Origin: Belnapia mucosa
GTDB taxonomy: Bacteria > Pseudomonadota > Alphaproteobacteria > Acetobacterales > Acetobacteraceae
Reading direction: 5' to 3'
Length of the DNA stretch: 64,000 nt
Assembly (NCBI RefSeq): GCF_016775475.1
Contig: NZ_JAEUXJ010000003.1
Coordinates: forward strand, 357,033-421,032
This document shows, one piece after another, positions 17,294 to 26,119 of the stretch (the stretch's first letter is position 1; each line of letters starts with the position of its first letter). Both the position numbers and the translations under genes were made by a program. The notes under the pieces are model-generated. The model was not told the DNA's origin. It ran no database searches and saw nothing but the letters and a program-made list of their open reading frames with translations.

Positions 17294-17551
17294 ATGGACC
17301 GCGAGCTTCACCATCATCTGAGCACATTGCTGGACGGCCTCCGACCGCTTCTGCCCATGGCCGAGCGCGACGGCGTGCCCGGCCAGGCGGCGGCGCGGCT
17401 GCGCGCCGCGGCGGCCGAGATCGAGGAGGCGCTGGAGCCGGGCGCCATGCGCCGGCATGCGGATGGCGAACGCGCCGTCGATGCGGCGAATGCCGAGATT
17501 ATCTGCCGCGGCGAGCGCGAGCGCGGCGCCTGGGGGATCGACGAAGCATGA
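17294..17551 (+). CDS. Small hypothetical protein
   Basis: 85 residues, soluble, Ala/Glu/Arg-rich and probably helical; no family recognised. ATG 17294 is preceded by GAGGGG. Its stop overlaps the start of the GNAT gene by 4 nt (ATGA), which supports it being real and co-translated. Confidence 0.6.
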   Translation: MDRELHHHLSTLLDGLRPLLPMAERDGVPGQAAARLRAAAAEIEEALEPGAMRRHADGERAVDAANAEIICRGERERGAWGIDEA

Positions 17552-17826
17552 GCCCGGTCGAAGACAACGTCCCCGCGCATCGCTTCGAGCTGAAGGCCGG
17601 CGAATCCACCGCCTTCATCGATTACCGGCGGGAGGGTGGACGAACCGTCCTGATCCATACCGAGGTGCCGGAGGCGCTGGAGGGCCAGGGGGTCGGCTCG
17701 GCGCTGGTGCGCGGCGCGCTGGACCGGTTGCGGGCGGAGGGGCAGGCGGTCGTGCCGCGCTGCAGCTTCGTCGCGCGCTATGTCGAGCGGCATCCCGAAT
17801 ACGGGGACCTGGTCGCCGAGGGGTGA
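17548..17826 (+). CDS. Small GNAT-like N-acetyltransferase (Acetyltransf_CG/YidJ type)
   Basis: 92 residues, matching the minimal GNAT family. STAFIDYRREGG lies in the first strands, HTEVPEALEGQGVGSALV carries the acetyl-CoA pyrophosphate loop (QGVGSAL), and CSFVARYVERHPEY is at the end. Substrate unknown. It overlaps both neighbours by 4 nt (ATGA upstream, GTGA downstream), so the three small genes form a translational unit. Confidence 0.85.
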   Translation: MSPVEDNVPAHRFELKAGESTAFIDYRREGGRTVLIHTEVPEALEGQGVGSALVRGALDRLRAEGQAVVPRCSFVARYVERHPEYGDLVAEG

Positions 17827-18326
17827 CCCGGCATCTGGCCCTGGCGCTGGTCCTGGCCCTCGTGGCCGGGCCGGTCCGGGCGCAAGGCGTGGCCTGCATG
17901 GCGCCGGCAGCGACCCGGGACTGGCAGAGCCCGGCCTTCGGCCTCGGCATGCGCCATCCGGCGAGTTTCAGGCTCGAGGATACCAGCCGCGATACGGCAC
18001 GCTTCGTCAGCCTCGACGGGCAGGCCAGCGCCACGGTCACGGCGATCCGCAACGGGCTGCGGCAGAGCCTGGCCGAGGTGATGGCCGAAGCGCGACAGGA
18101 CATCCTCGAGAACAGCGGCGGCACGATCACCTATAGCCGGGCCAGGGAGAGCTGGTTCGTCCTGTCCGGCTACATGGCCGGCCGCATCTTCTACCGGCGC
18201 AGCCTGCTCTCGGCCGATGGGCGGGTGATCGGCACGCTCTGGGTCGAATTCCCGCGCGCCATGAAGCCCTGCTTCGAGGCGGCGGTGACGATCATGTCCC
18301 TCTCCTTCCGCGAGGCGGCGCGCTGA
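17823..18326 (+). CDS. Secreted hypothetical protein
   Basis: 167 residues from GTG 17823, overlapping the GNAT stop. A clear signal peptide (LALALVLALVAGPVRAQG) is cleaved near residue 21. The mature part has GLGMRHPASFRLEDTS and SWFVLSGYMAGRIFYRR, resembling small periplasmic beta-rich proteins of unknown function. A single conserved-looking Cys lies near the C-terminus (KPCFEAAV) and another just after the signal. Confidence 0.7.
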   Translation: MTRHLALALVLALVAGPVRAQGVACMAPAATRDWQSPAFGLGMRHPASFRLEDTSRDTARFVSLDGQASATVTAIRNGLRQSLAEVMAEARQDILENSGGTITYSRARESWFVLSGYMAGRIFYRRSLLSADGRVIGTLWVEFPRAMKPCFEAAVTIMSLSFREAAR

Positions 18327-18437
18327 GTGCCTCGCGTTGCGCCGGCCCCGGAAAGCCTCCATCGTCGATCCGAACGATCGCGACCCCGGCACGCGCCCGC
18401 CGGGGCTTCAGCGCCGGGCTCAAGGGAGGAGACAAGA

Positions 18438-19418
18438 ATGAACCAGGGGATCACCCGCCGCGCAGCGCTTGCGCTGGGCGGTGCGTCGCTTGGCCTGCCC
18501 GCGGCGCGGGCGCAGGAGGGCTGGCCCGGCGGCCCGCTCCGCATCGTCGTGCCCTTCGCGGCGGGCGGTTCGACCGATGCCGTGGCGCGGCTGGTCTCGC
18601 CGGGCCTGACCCAGCGGCTCGGCCATCCGGTCGTGGTCGAGAACCGCTCGGGCGGCGCGGGCGCCATCGGCACGGATGTGGTGGCGAAGGCGCGGCCGGA
18701 TGGCCAGACCTGGCTGCTGACCTTCGACAGCCATGCGGTGATGCCGGACCTCGTGCCGAACCTGCCCTTCAACCTGACCCGCGACCTCGATCCGGTCATG
18801 CTCATCGGCGGCGCGCCCTATGTGATCGCCACGCGGCCCGACAAGCCCTATCGCAACCTGGCCGATCTGGTGGCGGCGGCGAAGGCGCGGCCCGATGGCG
18901 TCTCCTACGGCTCCACCGGCAACGGGACGATCGGGCATCTGACAATGATGCTGCTGCAATCCCGCACCGGCACCTCCATGCCGCATCTCGCCTATCGCGG
19001 CGGGGGCCTGGCCGTGAACGATGCCGTCGCCGGGCATATCGAGGTGATGATCGGCAGCGCGGCCCTGGTCGCGCCGCATATCGCGGGCGGGACGCTGCGG
19101 GCCTTGGTCCAGTTCGGCCCCACCCGACTGCCGGCCCTGGCCGCGGTGCAGACCGCCGAGGAAGCCGGCTTCCCCGGCCTGCAGGCCGAAGCCTGGTGGG
19201 GCGTCTTCGCCCCGGCCGGAACGCCGGCGCCGATCATTGCGCGAATGAATGCGGCACTGCGCGAGACGCTGACCGAGGAGCGCGTGCGCCAGCAGATGGA
19301 GGAGACGCAGCAGGCCCGGCTGGCACTGTCCGATCCCGACACGCTGCGGAGCTTCGTCGACCGACAGGTCGAGGTCTGGGGCCGCATCGTGCGCGAGAAC
19401 CGGATCAAGGCGGACTGA
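18438..19418 (+). CDS. Bug-family (TTT) substrate-binding protein
   Basis: 326 residues starting at ATG 18438 after AAGGGAGGAG. The signal contains RRAALALGGASLGLPA. The mature part shows LRIVVPFAAGGSTDAVARLV and ENRSGGAGAIGTD, then GSTGNGTIGHL, the fingerprint of Bug periplasmic receptors. Third Bug gene in 14 kb, again without transporter membrane genes. Monocistronic as far as can be seen. Confidence 0.88.
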   Translation: MNQGITRRAALALGGASLGLPAARAQEGWPGGPLRIVVPFAAGGSTDAVARLVSPGLTQRLGHPVVVENRSGGAGAIGTDVVAKARPDGQTWLLTFDSHAVMPDLVPNLPFNLTRDLDPVMLIGGAPYVIATRPDKPYRNLADLVAAAKARPDGVSYGSTGNGTIGHLTMMLLQSRTGTSMPHLAYRGGGLAVNDAVAGHIEVMIGSAALVAPHIAGGTLRALVQFGPTRLPALAAVQTAEEAGFPGLQAEAWWGVFAPAGTPAPIIARMNAALRETLTEERVRQQMEETQQARLALSDPDTLRSFVDRQVEVWGRIVRENRIKAD

Positions 19419-19517
19419 GCGGCCGGCGGCCCATTGCGCCACCCGTTTTCGCACGCACATGCTGGGGCGGAGCGCCCAGCCTGCCACACGGCATGCACGG
19501 CGCAGGAAAGGCGGGCC

Positions 19518-20015
19518 ATGACACCATCGCAGCAGGGCCGCCAGTCGCGGCGATGGGGCCCGGGGCTGGTCGCCTTCGGCGGGGCGGTGGTCGTGGCGGC
19601 CCTCGGCGGGGCGGCGACGGAGATCGGGCCCTGGTACCGCGGCTTGCAGAAACCCTGGTTCCAGCCACCCGACTGGCTCTTCGGGCCGGCCTGGACGGTG
19701 ATCTTCGCCCTCACCGCGATGGCGGGGCTCGATGCCTGGAACGCCGCGCGGACGCGGGCCGCGCGGGACGGCCTGCTGCTGCTCTATGCGCTGAACGGCG
19801 CCCTGAACGTGCTCTGGAGTGTGCTGTTCTTCCGCCTGTGCCACCCGGACTGGGCGCTGGTGGAGGTGGTATTCCTCTGGCTCTCGATCCTCAGCCTCGT
19901 CATCGCCTCGGGGCGGCAGTCCCGCCGCGCTGGCTGGCTGCTGGTGCCCTATCTCGCCTGGGTCAGCTTCGCCGCCGTGCTGAACTGGGCGGTGGTGCAG
20001 CTGAACCCGACCTGA
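19518..20015 (+). CDS. tspO: TspO/MBR (tryptophan-rich sensory) protein
   Basis: 165 residues with five hydrophobic helices and the Trp-rich TspO pattern: WYRGLQKPWFQPPDWLFGPAW near residues 39-58, ALNGALNVLWSVLFF and VSFAAVLNWAVVQLN. TspO is an outer- or cytoplasmic-membrane protein that binds porphyrins. In Rhodobacter sphaeroides it modulates the PpsR-controlled photosynthesis genes. Here it lies less than 300 nt from ppsR1 in convergent orientation, so a functional link is plausible. The start is set by homology and GGCGGG upstream. Confidence 0.88.
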   Translation: MTPSQQGRQSRRWGPGLVAFGGAVVVAALGGAATEIGPWYRGLQKPWFQPPDWLFGPAWTVIFALTAMAGLDAWNAARTRAARDGLLLLYALNGALNVLWSVLFFRLCHPDWALVEVVFLWLSILSLVIASGRQSRRAGWLLVPYLAWVSFAAVLNWAVVQLNPT

Positions 20016-20021
20016 GCCGGC

Positions 20022-20285
20022 ATGGCCGCCTTCTTCGCCAGCGGACGGGTCGTCGACCTGATCCTGCTTCTCATGCTCACCGAGGCGCTGGTCGTGCTGG
20101 CCTGGTGGCACCGGACCGGGCGCGGGCTCGCGCCGGCCGCGTTCCTGCCTTTCCTGCTGGCAGGCGCCTGCCTGATGCTGGCCCTGCGCGCCGCGCTGGT
20201 CGGCGCCGCCTGGCCCTGGATGGCGCTCGCCCTGCTCGGCGCCTTGCTGGCGCATCTCCTCGATCTGTGGCGGCGCTGGCGGTAG
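20022..20285 (+). CDS. Small membrane protein
   Basis: 87 residues, almost entirely hydrophobic, with three predicted helices (about residues 8-28, 37-58 and 62-82) and a basic C-terminus WRRWR. It follows tspO by 6 nt, so they are probably co-transcribed. Convergent with ppsR1, 15 nt between stops. No family recognised. Confidence 0.65.
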   Translation: MAAFFASGRVVDLILLLMLTEALVVLAWWHRTGRGLAPAAFLPFLLAGACLMLALRAALVGAAWPWMALALLGALLAHLLDLWRRWR

Positions 20286-20300
20286 CCGGCGCAGGCCGCG

Positions 20301-21764
20301 CTATTGCGGCAAGGCCCCCTCGGGGTCGCCGTTCTCCGGGCCGAGATCGCCCAGGCCGTAGCGGCGCAGCTTGACATAGAGGCTTTGCCGGCTGAGACCG
20401 AGCATCTCGGCTGCCGAAGCCCGGTTGTCGCCGGTGAGCTGCAGCGCCGCCTCGATGCAGAGACGCTCGATCACGTCGGTGGCTTCGCGCACCAGATCCT
20501 TCAGCGGCACGCGCCCGATCAGCTCGGTCAGCTGGTTCACCGAACGCAGCGGCTCGCTGCGGCCGGGGCCGGTGGCGAGGCGCAGACCGACATCGCGGAT
20601 GGCGAAGCCATAGCAGGGGCGGCCGCCCGGTTCGCGGACGGAGACGGCGGAAACCTCGACCTCTGTGCTGGTCCCCAGCTCGCCCTGGAGCGCGGTGGCA
20701 AAGAGGCGGACCGAGCCGCGCTGGCGCAGCGCGCCGAGCAGCACGTCCAACTCGACCCCCTGCCGCCCCAGCCAGCGGCCGAGCGACTGGCCGACCGCCT
20801 GCTCCTCATTGGCAAGCTGCGCCGCATCGATGAAGGCGGCATTGGCGTCGAGGATGCGGCCCTCATGGTCGGTTACGACGAAGGCGTCCGGCGCTCCCTC
20901 GACCGCCTGGAGCAGCTTCGACTTGGCCGGCACCGGCGCCAATTCGCCGCGCGCCGGGGCGAGGCGGACGAGGAAGGTCAGGCTGTCCTCCTGCCGCAAC
21001 GGGGAGATGGTGACGCCGATCTCCTGCCCCTCCTCGACCAGGGTGACGGTCGCCTCGTCGGATCGCCCGCTGATGCGCACCCCGGCGAGCAGGAGGCGCA
21101 GGACCTCCTGGCTGTCCGGCGCCAGGGCTTCCGTCAGGGGACGGCCGGCCAGGCGCTTCGCCGTCGTGCCGAACAGCCGCGCCGCGGCGGGGTTCATCTC
21201 CAGCACCCGGCCGGCCGCGGCGTCGAGGATGAGGACCGGCTCCGGCGAGATCTGGAACAGCAGGCGGTAGCGCGTCTCCGCCTGGCGCAGCTTGGTGTAA
21301 TCGCGCTCGACCGATTGCTGCGCCTCGACCAGCCGCTGCTGGAGGTCGGAGATCGGCCGGAGGTCGCGGCCGAAGATCACTGCGCGGCCCGCCTCACCCA
21401 GGCGCACGGCGGTGCAGAGGATCGGCACCGAGCCACCCGGCGGGGTGCCCTGGTTGATATGGCGCCAGCGCGGGGCGGCCCGGCTCTCCACCTCGCGCAT
21501 CAGGGCTTCGACCTTCCCGCGGCTGTCCTCGGCCACGGTCTCGAGCCATTTGCGGCCGACCCAGCCCTCTCCCCCCGCCAGCTCGCGTGACAGATCCTCA
21601 TTGGTCAGGGCGAGGTCCCGGATGACCCCGCCACTGTCGATGACGAGCGCGAAATCGGACGCGGCCGCGATCACAGAGGCAGCCACCTCCGCGCCGAGGG
21701 GGCCGAGCGACTTCCCGGGAGCCTTGAAGCTTGTCACCGCAGGGAGGTTCCTTGATTGCGCCAT
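20301..21764 (-). CDS. ppsR: PpsR/CrtJ transcriptional regulator, copy 1
   Basis: 487 residues. The N-terminal PAS region is followed by further PAS domains (RYRLLFQISPEPVLILDA near residue 170; ILDANAAFIDAA near 305) and a C-terminal Fis-type HTH (AAEMLGLSRQSLYVKLRRYG near 450-470). PpsR/CrtJ is the aerobic repressor that binds TGT-N12-ACA sites upstream of bch, crt and puc/puf genes. A Cys sits just before the HTH (ERLCIEAAL), in the place of the redox-active HTH Cys. Encoded 34 nt downstream of aerR1 on the same strand; a second copy lies at 40.8 kb. Confidence 0.93.
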   Translation of the reverse strand: MAQSRNLPAVTSFKAPGKSLGPLGAEVAASVIAAASDFALVIDSGGVIRDLALTNEDLSRELAGGEGWVGRKWLETVAEDSRGKVEALMREVESRAAPRWRHINQGTPPGGSVPILCTAVRLGEAGRAVIFGRDLRPISDLQQRLVEAQQSVERDYTKLRQAETRYRLLFQISPEPVLILDAAAGRVLEMNPAAARLFGTTAKRLAGRPLTEALAPDSQEVLRLLLAGVRISGRSDEATVTLVEEGQEIGVTISPLRQEDSLTFLVRLAPARGELAPVPAKSKLLQAVEGAPDAFVVTDHEGRILDANAAFIDAAQLANEEQAVGQSLGRWLGRQGVELDVLLGALRQRGSVRLFATALQGELGTSTEVEVSAVSVREPGGRPCYGFAIRDVGLRLATGPGRSEPLRSVNQLTELIGRVPLKDLVREATDVIERLCIEAALQLTGDNRASAAEMLGLSRQSLYVKLRRYGLGDLGPENGDPEGALPQ

Positions 21765-21798
21765 GGCTATGGCCAGCCATCTCCTATGCGGCCTTGGG

Positions 21799-22785
21799 TC
21801 ATTGCGCCAGTCTCATGCCGTGCAAAGCGAGTAAGGTTTCCGCCTGGAGGGCCGCCTGCCGTCCATCGGCCGCCGTGGCATCGGCGCCGATCTGCATGGC
21901 GAGCTCCGGCTGTTCGACGAAGACCCTGCCACCCACCATGATGCCGAGCCGGGGGTTGAGCGAGGCACGCCGGAGGGTTCGGATCAGCCCGGGCATCTCC
22001 GGCAGGCTGGAGTCGCAACTCAGCGAGAGGCCGAGCACGGCGAACCACTGGCCGCCGACCAGTCCCGCGAGCGCCTCGGCATTCGCCTGGGGCTGGCTCC
22101 AGACATCCCAGCCGGCCCGCAGGAAGAACTCCGTCACCATTGCCAGGCCGAAGCTGTGCTGTTCGCCGGGCACGGGCACCAGCGCGGCGCGGCGGCGACG
22201 ATCGGGCAGGCCGGGGGCGGGGATGAAGGCCGGGCTCATTTCCCGCAGGACCTGCTGCAGCCGGCCCAGGCCCATGGTGACGTCGGTGAAGCTGCAGAGA
22301 TCCTCGGCCCAGAGCTGGCCGAGGCGCCGGGCCGCCGGGGCCAGCAACTCCAGATAGAGGCGGTCGAGCGGCACGCCGCGGGCGCGCATTACATCGACAA
22401 AGCAGAGGACATCGTCCGCTTCACTGGTCATGACCAGGGCGACGAGCGCAACCACATCCTCCGGGTCCGGTCCCACCTCCGGTTCCGCTTCCGGTTCCTC
22501 ATCGATCCAGGAACCCTGGCGGTCCACCACGGCGTCACGCCGGCGCAGCAGCAGGCGCGGCACGACCTCGGCCTCCACGGTTTCGGCGAGAAGCGCCCGC
22601 AACTCCCTGGCCAGGCGGACCGGGGGCAGGCTGACGCGGCCGGGCGGCACAGGCTGTGGCACGATGATGGGGGAACCCAGGCGAAGCTTGGAGGCGAGGC
22701 TGTTGGCCCAGCCCAGGAAGCGCTCCCGGTCGGTATGCGACAAGCCGAATGGCGCTTCCAGGGCGACCATGAACTTGTCCACCAT
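21799..22785 (-). CDS. aerR: AerR/PpaA-type cobalamin-binding regulator, copy 1
   Basis: 328 residues from ATG 22785, preceded by GGGGGAGAG; homology starts there. The C-terminal two-thirds is a B12-binding domain with the conserved VPGEQHSFGL, whose His is the expected cobalamin ligand, then AGWDVWSQPQ and FAVLGLSLSC. AerR/PpaA binds cobalamin in a light-dependent way and counteracts CrtJ/PpsR. Co-directional with ppsR1, so antirepressor and repressor are co-expressed. The N-terminus differs from copy 2, which is 28 residues shorter. Confidence 0.9.
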   Translation of the reverse strand: MVDKFMVALEAPFGLSHTDRERFLGWANSLASKLRLGSPIIVPQPVPPGRVSLPPVRLARELRALLAETVEAEVVPRLLLRRRDAVVDRQGSWIDEEPEAEPEVGPDPEDVVALVALVMTSEADDVLCFVDVMRARGVPLDRLYLELLAPAARRLGQLWAEDLCSFTDVTMGLGRLQQVLREMSPAFIPAPGLPDRRRRAALVPVPGEQHSFGLAMVTEFFLRAGWDVWSQPQANAEALAGLVGGQWFAVLGLSLSCDSSLPEMPGLIRTLRRASLNPRLGIMVGGRVFVEQPELAMQIGADATAADGRQAALQAETLLALHGMRLAQ

Positions 22786-23006
22786 GACGCCTCTCCCCCG
22801 GTTTTCTTCGTTAGGAGCCACCCAGTATCAATCGAGACCCGTGCCATTCCGGCGCAACAATTCAGGTCCCCAAGGCTCACTCTTCCCGTCGAGGCATGGC
22901 AACCGGCGCCATCGGCCCAGATGGGCAACCAGACGGGCAGGAAAAGGGAGGCCGGTGCTTCTTGCCCACTGACTGTTACGATCAGCCGACGCCAGTTGGG
23001 CAAGGC

Positions 23007-23080
23007 TTGTCAAGAAAAGCTTACGCCCGGCGGCAGAAACTCTTTCATGGACGGCGTCGACGCAGGTCCTTGGGGTGCAG
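23007..23080 (+). pseudogene. Relic of the bchF 5' end with its regulatory box
   Basis: This intergenic stretch aligns without gaps to the real bchF start region (from 43418). By hand count 45 of 68 positions match, 22 of the first 26, including the PpsR box. The conceptual translation keeps LT..........D..DA.PW at the same spacing, with several differences at third codon positions, but the ATG corresponding to 43428 is AAG and the frame downstream is unrelated to BchF. It lies upstream of aerR1 at 222 nt, close to the 245-nt offset of the same sequence from aerR2. It is interpreted as a leftover of a duplicated aerR-bchF intergenic region. Confidence 0.6.
23008..23025. promoter_or_regulatory. 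Imperfect PpsR/CrtJ box upstream of aerR1
   Basis: TGT-N12-ACG, one base off the TGT-N12-ACA consensus and 16 of 18 identical to the bchF box. On the minus strand it contains TTGACA. It could permit PpsR autoregulation of aerR1-ppsR1, or may simply be decaying. The rest of the 22.8-23.1 kb gap holds no convincing gene. Confidence 0.5.
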
Positions 23081-23114
23081 CCGCGCGCCCCTATCCGACC
23101 CCCGGAACATGCCA

Positions 23115-23148
23115 AGGGCCGGCACCTCCCCGGGGAGGTGCCGGCCCT
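23115..23148 (-). terminator. 34-bp perfect palindrome after pufC
   Basis: The arms are 17 nt each (AGGGCCGGCACCTCCCC and its complement) with no loop spacer. It begins 12 nt beyond the pufC stop in the direction of transcription. There is no strong U-run afterwards. It should form a very stable 3' hairpin that ends or protects the puf mRNA. Confidence 0.7.
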
Positions 23149-23160
23149 GGCCTGGTACGC

Positions 23161-24237
23161 CTACTGCCGGACGGGCGGGGGCGCGTCGATATTGGTGATG
23201 CGGGCGAGTTCCGGATAGTCCCGCAGCATCGAGACGCCGTTCAGGGGCTTGTTCACGCCCTGATGGCAGGTGGTGCAGTTGACCTTCAGCGGGTCGTCAT
23301 GCGCGCCGAGACGGGCGCGGTGCGGGCCGCTGGCCGGGCCATTGGCGTTGGCCGCCCAAATCGGCTGCAAGGGCTCGATGAAGTTGTGGTTGATGTCCCG
23401 GATCATGCGGATGCCGTGCCAGGCATTGGTCCGCTGCGGCGCGCTCTGGTCCCAGGCGGAGAAGGCGCGGCTGTTGTGGCAGGTGGTGCAGTTCACCCCG
23501 AGCGCCTGGGAGAAATGCATCATCAGCCCATAGGTGAATTCCGCATCCTTGATGCCCTGCCGGTTGCCGGCGGGCAGCGGGTCCGGCGTCTGGACGCGGA
23601 TATTGATTGCCTCGTCCAGGTAGCGGCTGAAGGGGTCGTAGGGGAGCGAGCTGTCGCCCACCACGGGCGAGGCCAGGTTCTGACCGTTGGAGGAGGCCGA
23701 GAAGCCCTCGCCCCGCATCGGGCCGGTATTCTCCGCCCAGACATTCAGCGGCACCGGGTTGCCGCGATGGCAGGTGTAGCAGGTGACGCCGGTCTCCAGC
23801 ACATGCGGCTTCCACTCCGCATTGATGCGGGCGACCATCTGCAGCATCCGCCGGGCGACGACCTTGGTGTAGATCTCGTCGGAGGCCATGTTCGCCGTGT
23901 TGTGGCAGTAGCCGCAGCCCTGTTGCGGGGACACCCAGGCGGTCATCGCCGCCATGGTGCGGGCGAATTCGATGACGCCGAGCTCACCCAGCACCTGCAC
24001 ATTCTGATAGGTCTGCCCGGCACGGGGACCGGCCGAGGGCACCCGCGGCAAGGGTGTCGGCACCTGGTTCGCGGCAGCCAGCGCCGGTTGCAGCCGCGGA
24101 TTGGCGACGTTGCCGAGGGCGACGCCGCGGAAGCCGGTCTGCACCGTCTCCACCGGCGGACGCTCGAAGGTGAGGAGGATGATCGCCAGGCCGAGCAGCC
24201 CGGCGAGGACGGCGCCGAGTTTGAGAGTGAAGCTCAT
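23161..24237 (-). CDS. pufC: Photosynthetic reaction centre tetraheme cytochrome subunit
   Basis: 358 residues. An N-terminal membrane anchor (LGAVLAGLLGLAIILLTF) without a lipobox Cys precedes a periplasmic domain with exactly four heme-attachment motifs: CGYCH, CYTCH, CTTCH and CTTCH. PufC passes electrons from soluble carriers (HiPIP or cytochrome c) to the oxidised special pair. Its ATG overlaps the pufM stop (TGATG). Last gene of pufBALMC, followed by a strong palindrome. Confidence 0.96.
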   Translation of the reverse strand: MSFTLKLGAVLAGLLGLAIILLTFERPPVETVQTGFRGVALGNVANPRLQPALAAANQVPTPLPRVPSAGPRAGQTYQNVQVLGELGVIEFARTMAAMTAWVSPQQGCGYCHNTANMASDEIYTKVVARRMLQMVARINAEWKPHVLETGVTCYTCHRGNPVPLNVWAENTGPMRGEGFSASSNGQNLASPVVGDSSLPYDPFSRYLDEAINIRVQTPDPLPAGNRQGIKDAEFTYGLMMHFSQALGVNCTTCHNSRAFSAWDQSAPQRTNAWHGIRMIRDINHNFIEPLQPIWAANANGPASGPHRARLGAHDDPLKVNCTTCHQGVNKPLNGVSMLRDYPELARITNIDAPPPVRQ

Positions 24238-25205
24238 CACCGTGCTCCCAGCAGGGGGTCGGGCATGGCGCGGAATACCTCGGGATAGGCCGGGGCGATG
24301 CCGTGCTTGACGCCCCAGAGGTACCAGTTGTCGACCACCGTGCCGGTCAGCAGGATGCCGATGCCGCCCGTCAGCGGGCAGAGCACGGCGAACCACCAGG
24401 CCCAGCGGTGGACGCTCTCGAAGGTGGCGTTGAAGCCCATGGTCCAGCGCCAGAAGAGGGCGCAGCGTTCATGCGCCGTGCCGCGGTCGATCACCTGCTC
24501 CACCTCGCGCTCCGAGCCGAAGCGGCCGGCCGCCAGGATGGTGGCGCCGTGCATGGCGAAGAGCAGCGTCGACCCGTAGAGGAAGACGATCGAGAGCATG
24601 TGGAAGGGGTTGTAGAACAGGTTGCCGTAGCGGATGGAAAACGCCGCGGTCCAGTCGAGATGCGGGAAGATGCCGAAGGGCACCGCCTCCGACCAGGAAC
24701 CCATCAGCAACGGGCGGATGAAGCCGAGCACGAGATAGAGCCAGATGGCGGCGGCGAAGGCCCAGGGCACATGGCTGCCAAGGCCGAGCTGGCGCGCACG
24801 GCGATAGGTGCGCGCCCACCAGAGCAGGATCGAGAGCGTCAGGAAGAAGCCGGCGAGCAGCCACCAGCCGCCCTCGGCGAGCGGCGGGATCTGCAGCCCA
24901 TAGGCGGGCGATGGCGGCTCGAGCGCAAGCCAGGGCAGCTGGCGGATGAACTGGACCGGGCTCCAATTCACCGAGGCCAGCATGTTGAGTCCGATGATCT
25001 CGAAGGCGGCGAAGCCGAAGCCGAGCGAGATGAGGCCGAGCCAGCCGAGATAGATCGGGCCGATCTGCGCATCGCCGAGATAGCCGAGGATATGGGAGAA
25101 ATTCGGCTTGCCGTCGCGCGGGCTGTCACCGCGGGCGAGCGGCACGCCAGCATAGGCCGGCCCCCTCACCTGCACGCGGGTGAAGATGTTCTGGTATTCG
25201 GCCAT
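24237..25205 (-). CDS. pufM: Photosynthetic reaction centre M subunit
   Basis: 322 residues from ATG 25205 after AGGAGGAG. Five transmembrane helices. Conserved [22 protein letters not shown] contains the special-pair His ligand and the tyrosine near the BChl, and [10 protein letters not shown] contributes the non-heme iron His. M and L bind the BChl dimer, bacteriopheophytins, quinones and iron. TGATG coupling to pufC; pufL ends 28 nt upstream of its start. Confidence 0.97.
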   Translation of the reverse strand: MAEYQNIFTRVQVRGPAYAGVPLARGDSPRDGKPNFSHILGYLGDAQIGPIYLGWLGLISLGFGFAAFEIIGLNMLASVNWSPVQFIRQLPWLALEPPSPAYGLQIPPLAEGGWWLLAGFFLTLSILLWWARTYRRARQLGLGSHVPWAFAAAIWLYLVLGFIRPLLMGSWSEAVPFGIFPHLDWTAAFSIRYGNLFYNPFHMLSIVFLYGSTLLFAMHGATILAAGRFGSEREVEQVIDRGTAHERCALFWRWTMGFNATFESVHRWAWWFAVLCPLTGGIGILLTGTVVDNWYLWGVKHGIAPAYPEVFRAMPDPLLGAR

Positions 25206-25233
25206 GGGGATATTCCTCCTCCTTGCTTGGGGC

Positions 25234-26058
25234 TCAGTTCCAGATCGGCAGGTTGAGCCACCAGTTCCACCACTGCGGCCAGCCATGGGTCCAGAAGGGC
25301 CCGGAGATGACGATGCAGACCGCGCTCCAGAACCCGGCGGACAGCGCCAGGAAGAGGCCGAGGCGGTGGATGCCGAGCGTGCCGATGGAATAGCCGATGG
25401 TGTCGCGGAAGAAGGTGTTCTCGTGTTCGGCCGTCTTCACATCCTCGCCCTTGGGCGGGTTGATCGCCGAGAGCACCAGCGCGCCGTGCAGCGAGAGGGC
25501 CAGCGTCGTGGTGAAGAAGAAGGTCACCGCGAGCATATGCGCCGGGTTGTAATGGAAATGCAGATACTGGTAGCCGGTGTTCGACACCCAATCGAGATGG
25601 CTGAGGATGCCGTAAGGGAAGCCATGGCCCCACGCGCCCAGCAGCACCGGGCGTATCACCACCAGGGTGAAATAGGCGAAGACCGCCATGCCGTAGGCGA
25701 CCGGGATGTGGTAGCCCATGCCAAGCTTGCGCGCGATCTCCGCCTGGCGCAGCGCCCAGGAGACGAAGGCGCCGAGGGCGCAGACGGTGACGATCTGCCA
25801 GATCCCGCCATCTTTCAGCGGGGCGAGGCCGAGGCCGTATTTCAGGTCGGGCGGGGCGATGTTGATCGTCCAGGGGTTCCAGGTGCCGCCGATCGCGGCG
25901 CCGTAGAAGATCATCAGCGTGCCGACCAGGGTGCAGAACACCGTCGTGACGCCGAAGAAGCCGACATAGAAGGGACCGACCCAGAAATCGAACAGGTCGC
26001 CCCCGATCAGGGTGCCCCCGCGGACGCGGTACTTCCTCTCAAAGCTGAGCATCGCCAT
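25234..26058 (-). CDS. pufL: Photosynthetic reaction centre L subunit
   Basis: 274 residues. Starts [17 protein letters not shown], typical of PufL, with five helices. [11 protein letters not shown] supplies the two histidines equivalent to L168 and L173 near the special pair, and [11 protein letters not shown] the iron ligand region. A 103-nt intercistronic region with a strong hairpin separates it from pufA. Confidence 0.97.
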   Translation of the reverse strand: MAMLSFERKYRVRGGTLIGGDLFDFWVGPFYVGFFGVTTVFCTLVGTLMIFYGAAIGGTWNPWTINIAPPDLKYGLGLAPLKDGGIWQIVTVCALGAFVSWALRQAEIARKLGMGYHIPVAYGMAVFAYFTLVVIRPVLLGAWGHGFPYGILSHLDWVSNTGYQYLHFHYNPAHMLAVTFFFTTTLALSLHGALVLSAINPPKGEDVKTAEHENTFFRDTIGYSIGTLGIHRLGLFLALSAGFWSAVCIVISGPFWTHGWPQWWNWWLNLPIWN

Positions 26059-26119
26059 GGTGGATACCCCCGGATGGGGAGGCGGTCCGTGCGGGCAGCC
26101 TCGTTGCGGCAAGGTCGGC

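Noticed and set aside
22786..23100. Possible light-harvesting or small gene in the aerR1-pufC gap
   Set aside because: No pucBA-like helix with His or WRPW-type motif in any frame; no ribosome site with a credible frame.
22156..24288. 710-codon plus-strand open frame across aerR1, the intergenic gap and pufC
   Set aside because: Antisense to two certain genes and without domain features; only the short 23007-23080 stretch resembles bchF, and that is treated as a relic.
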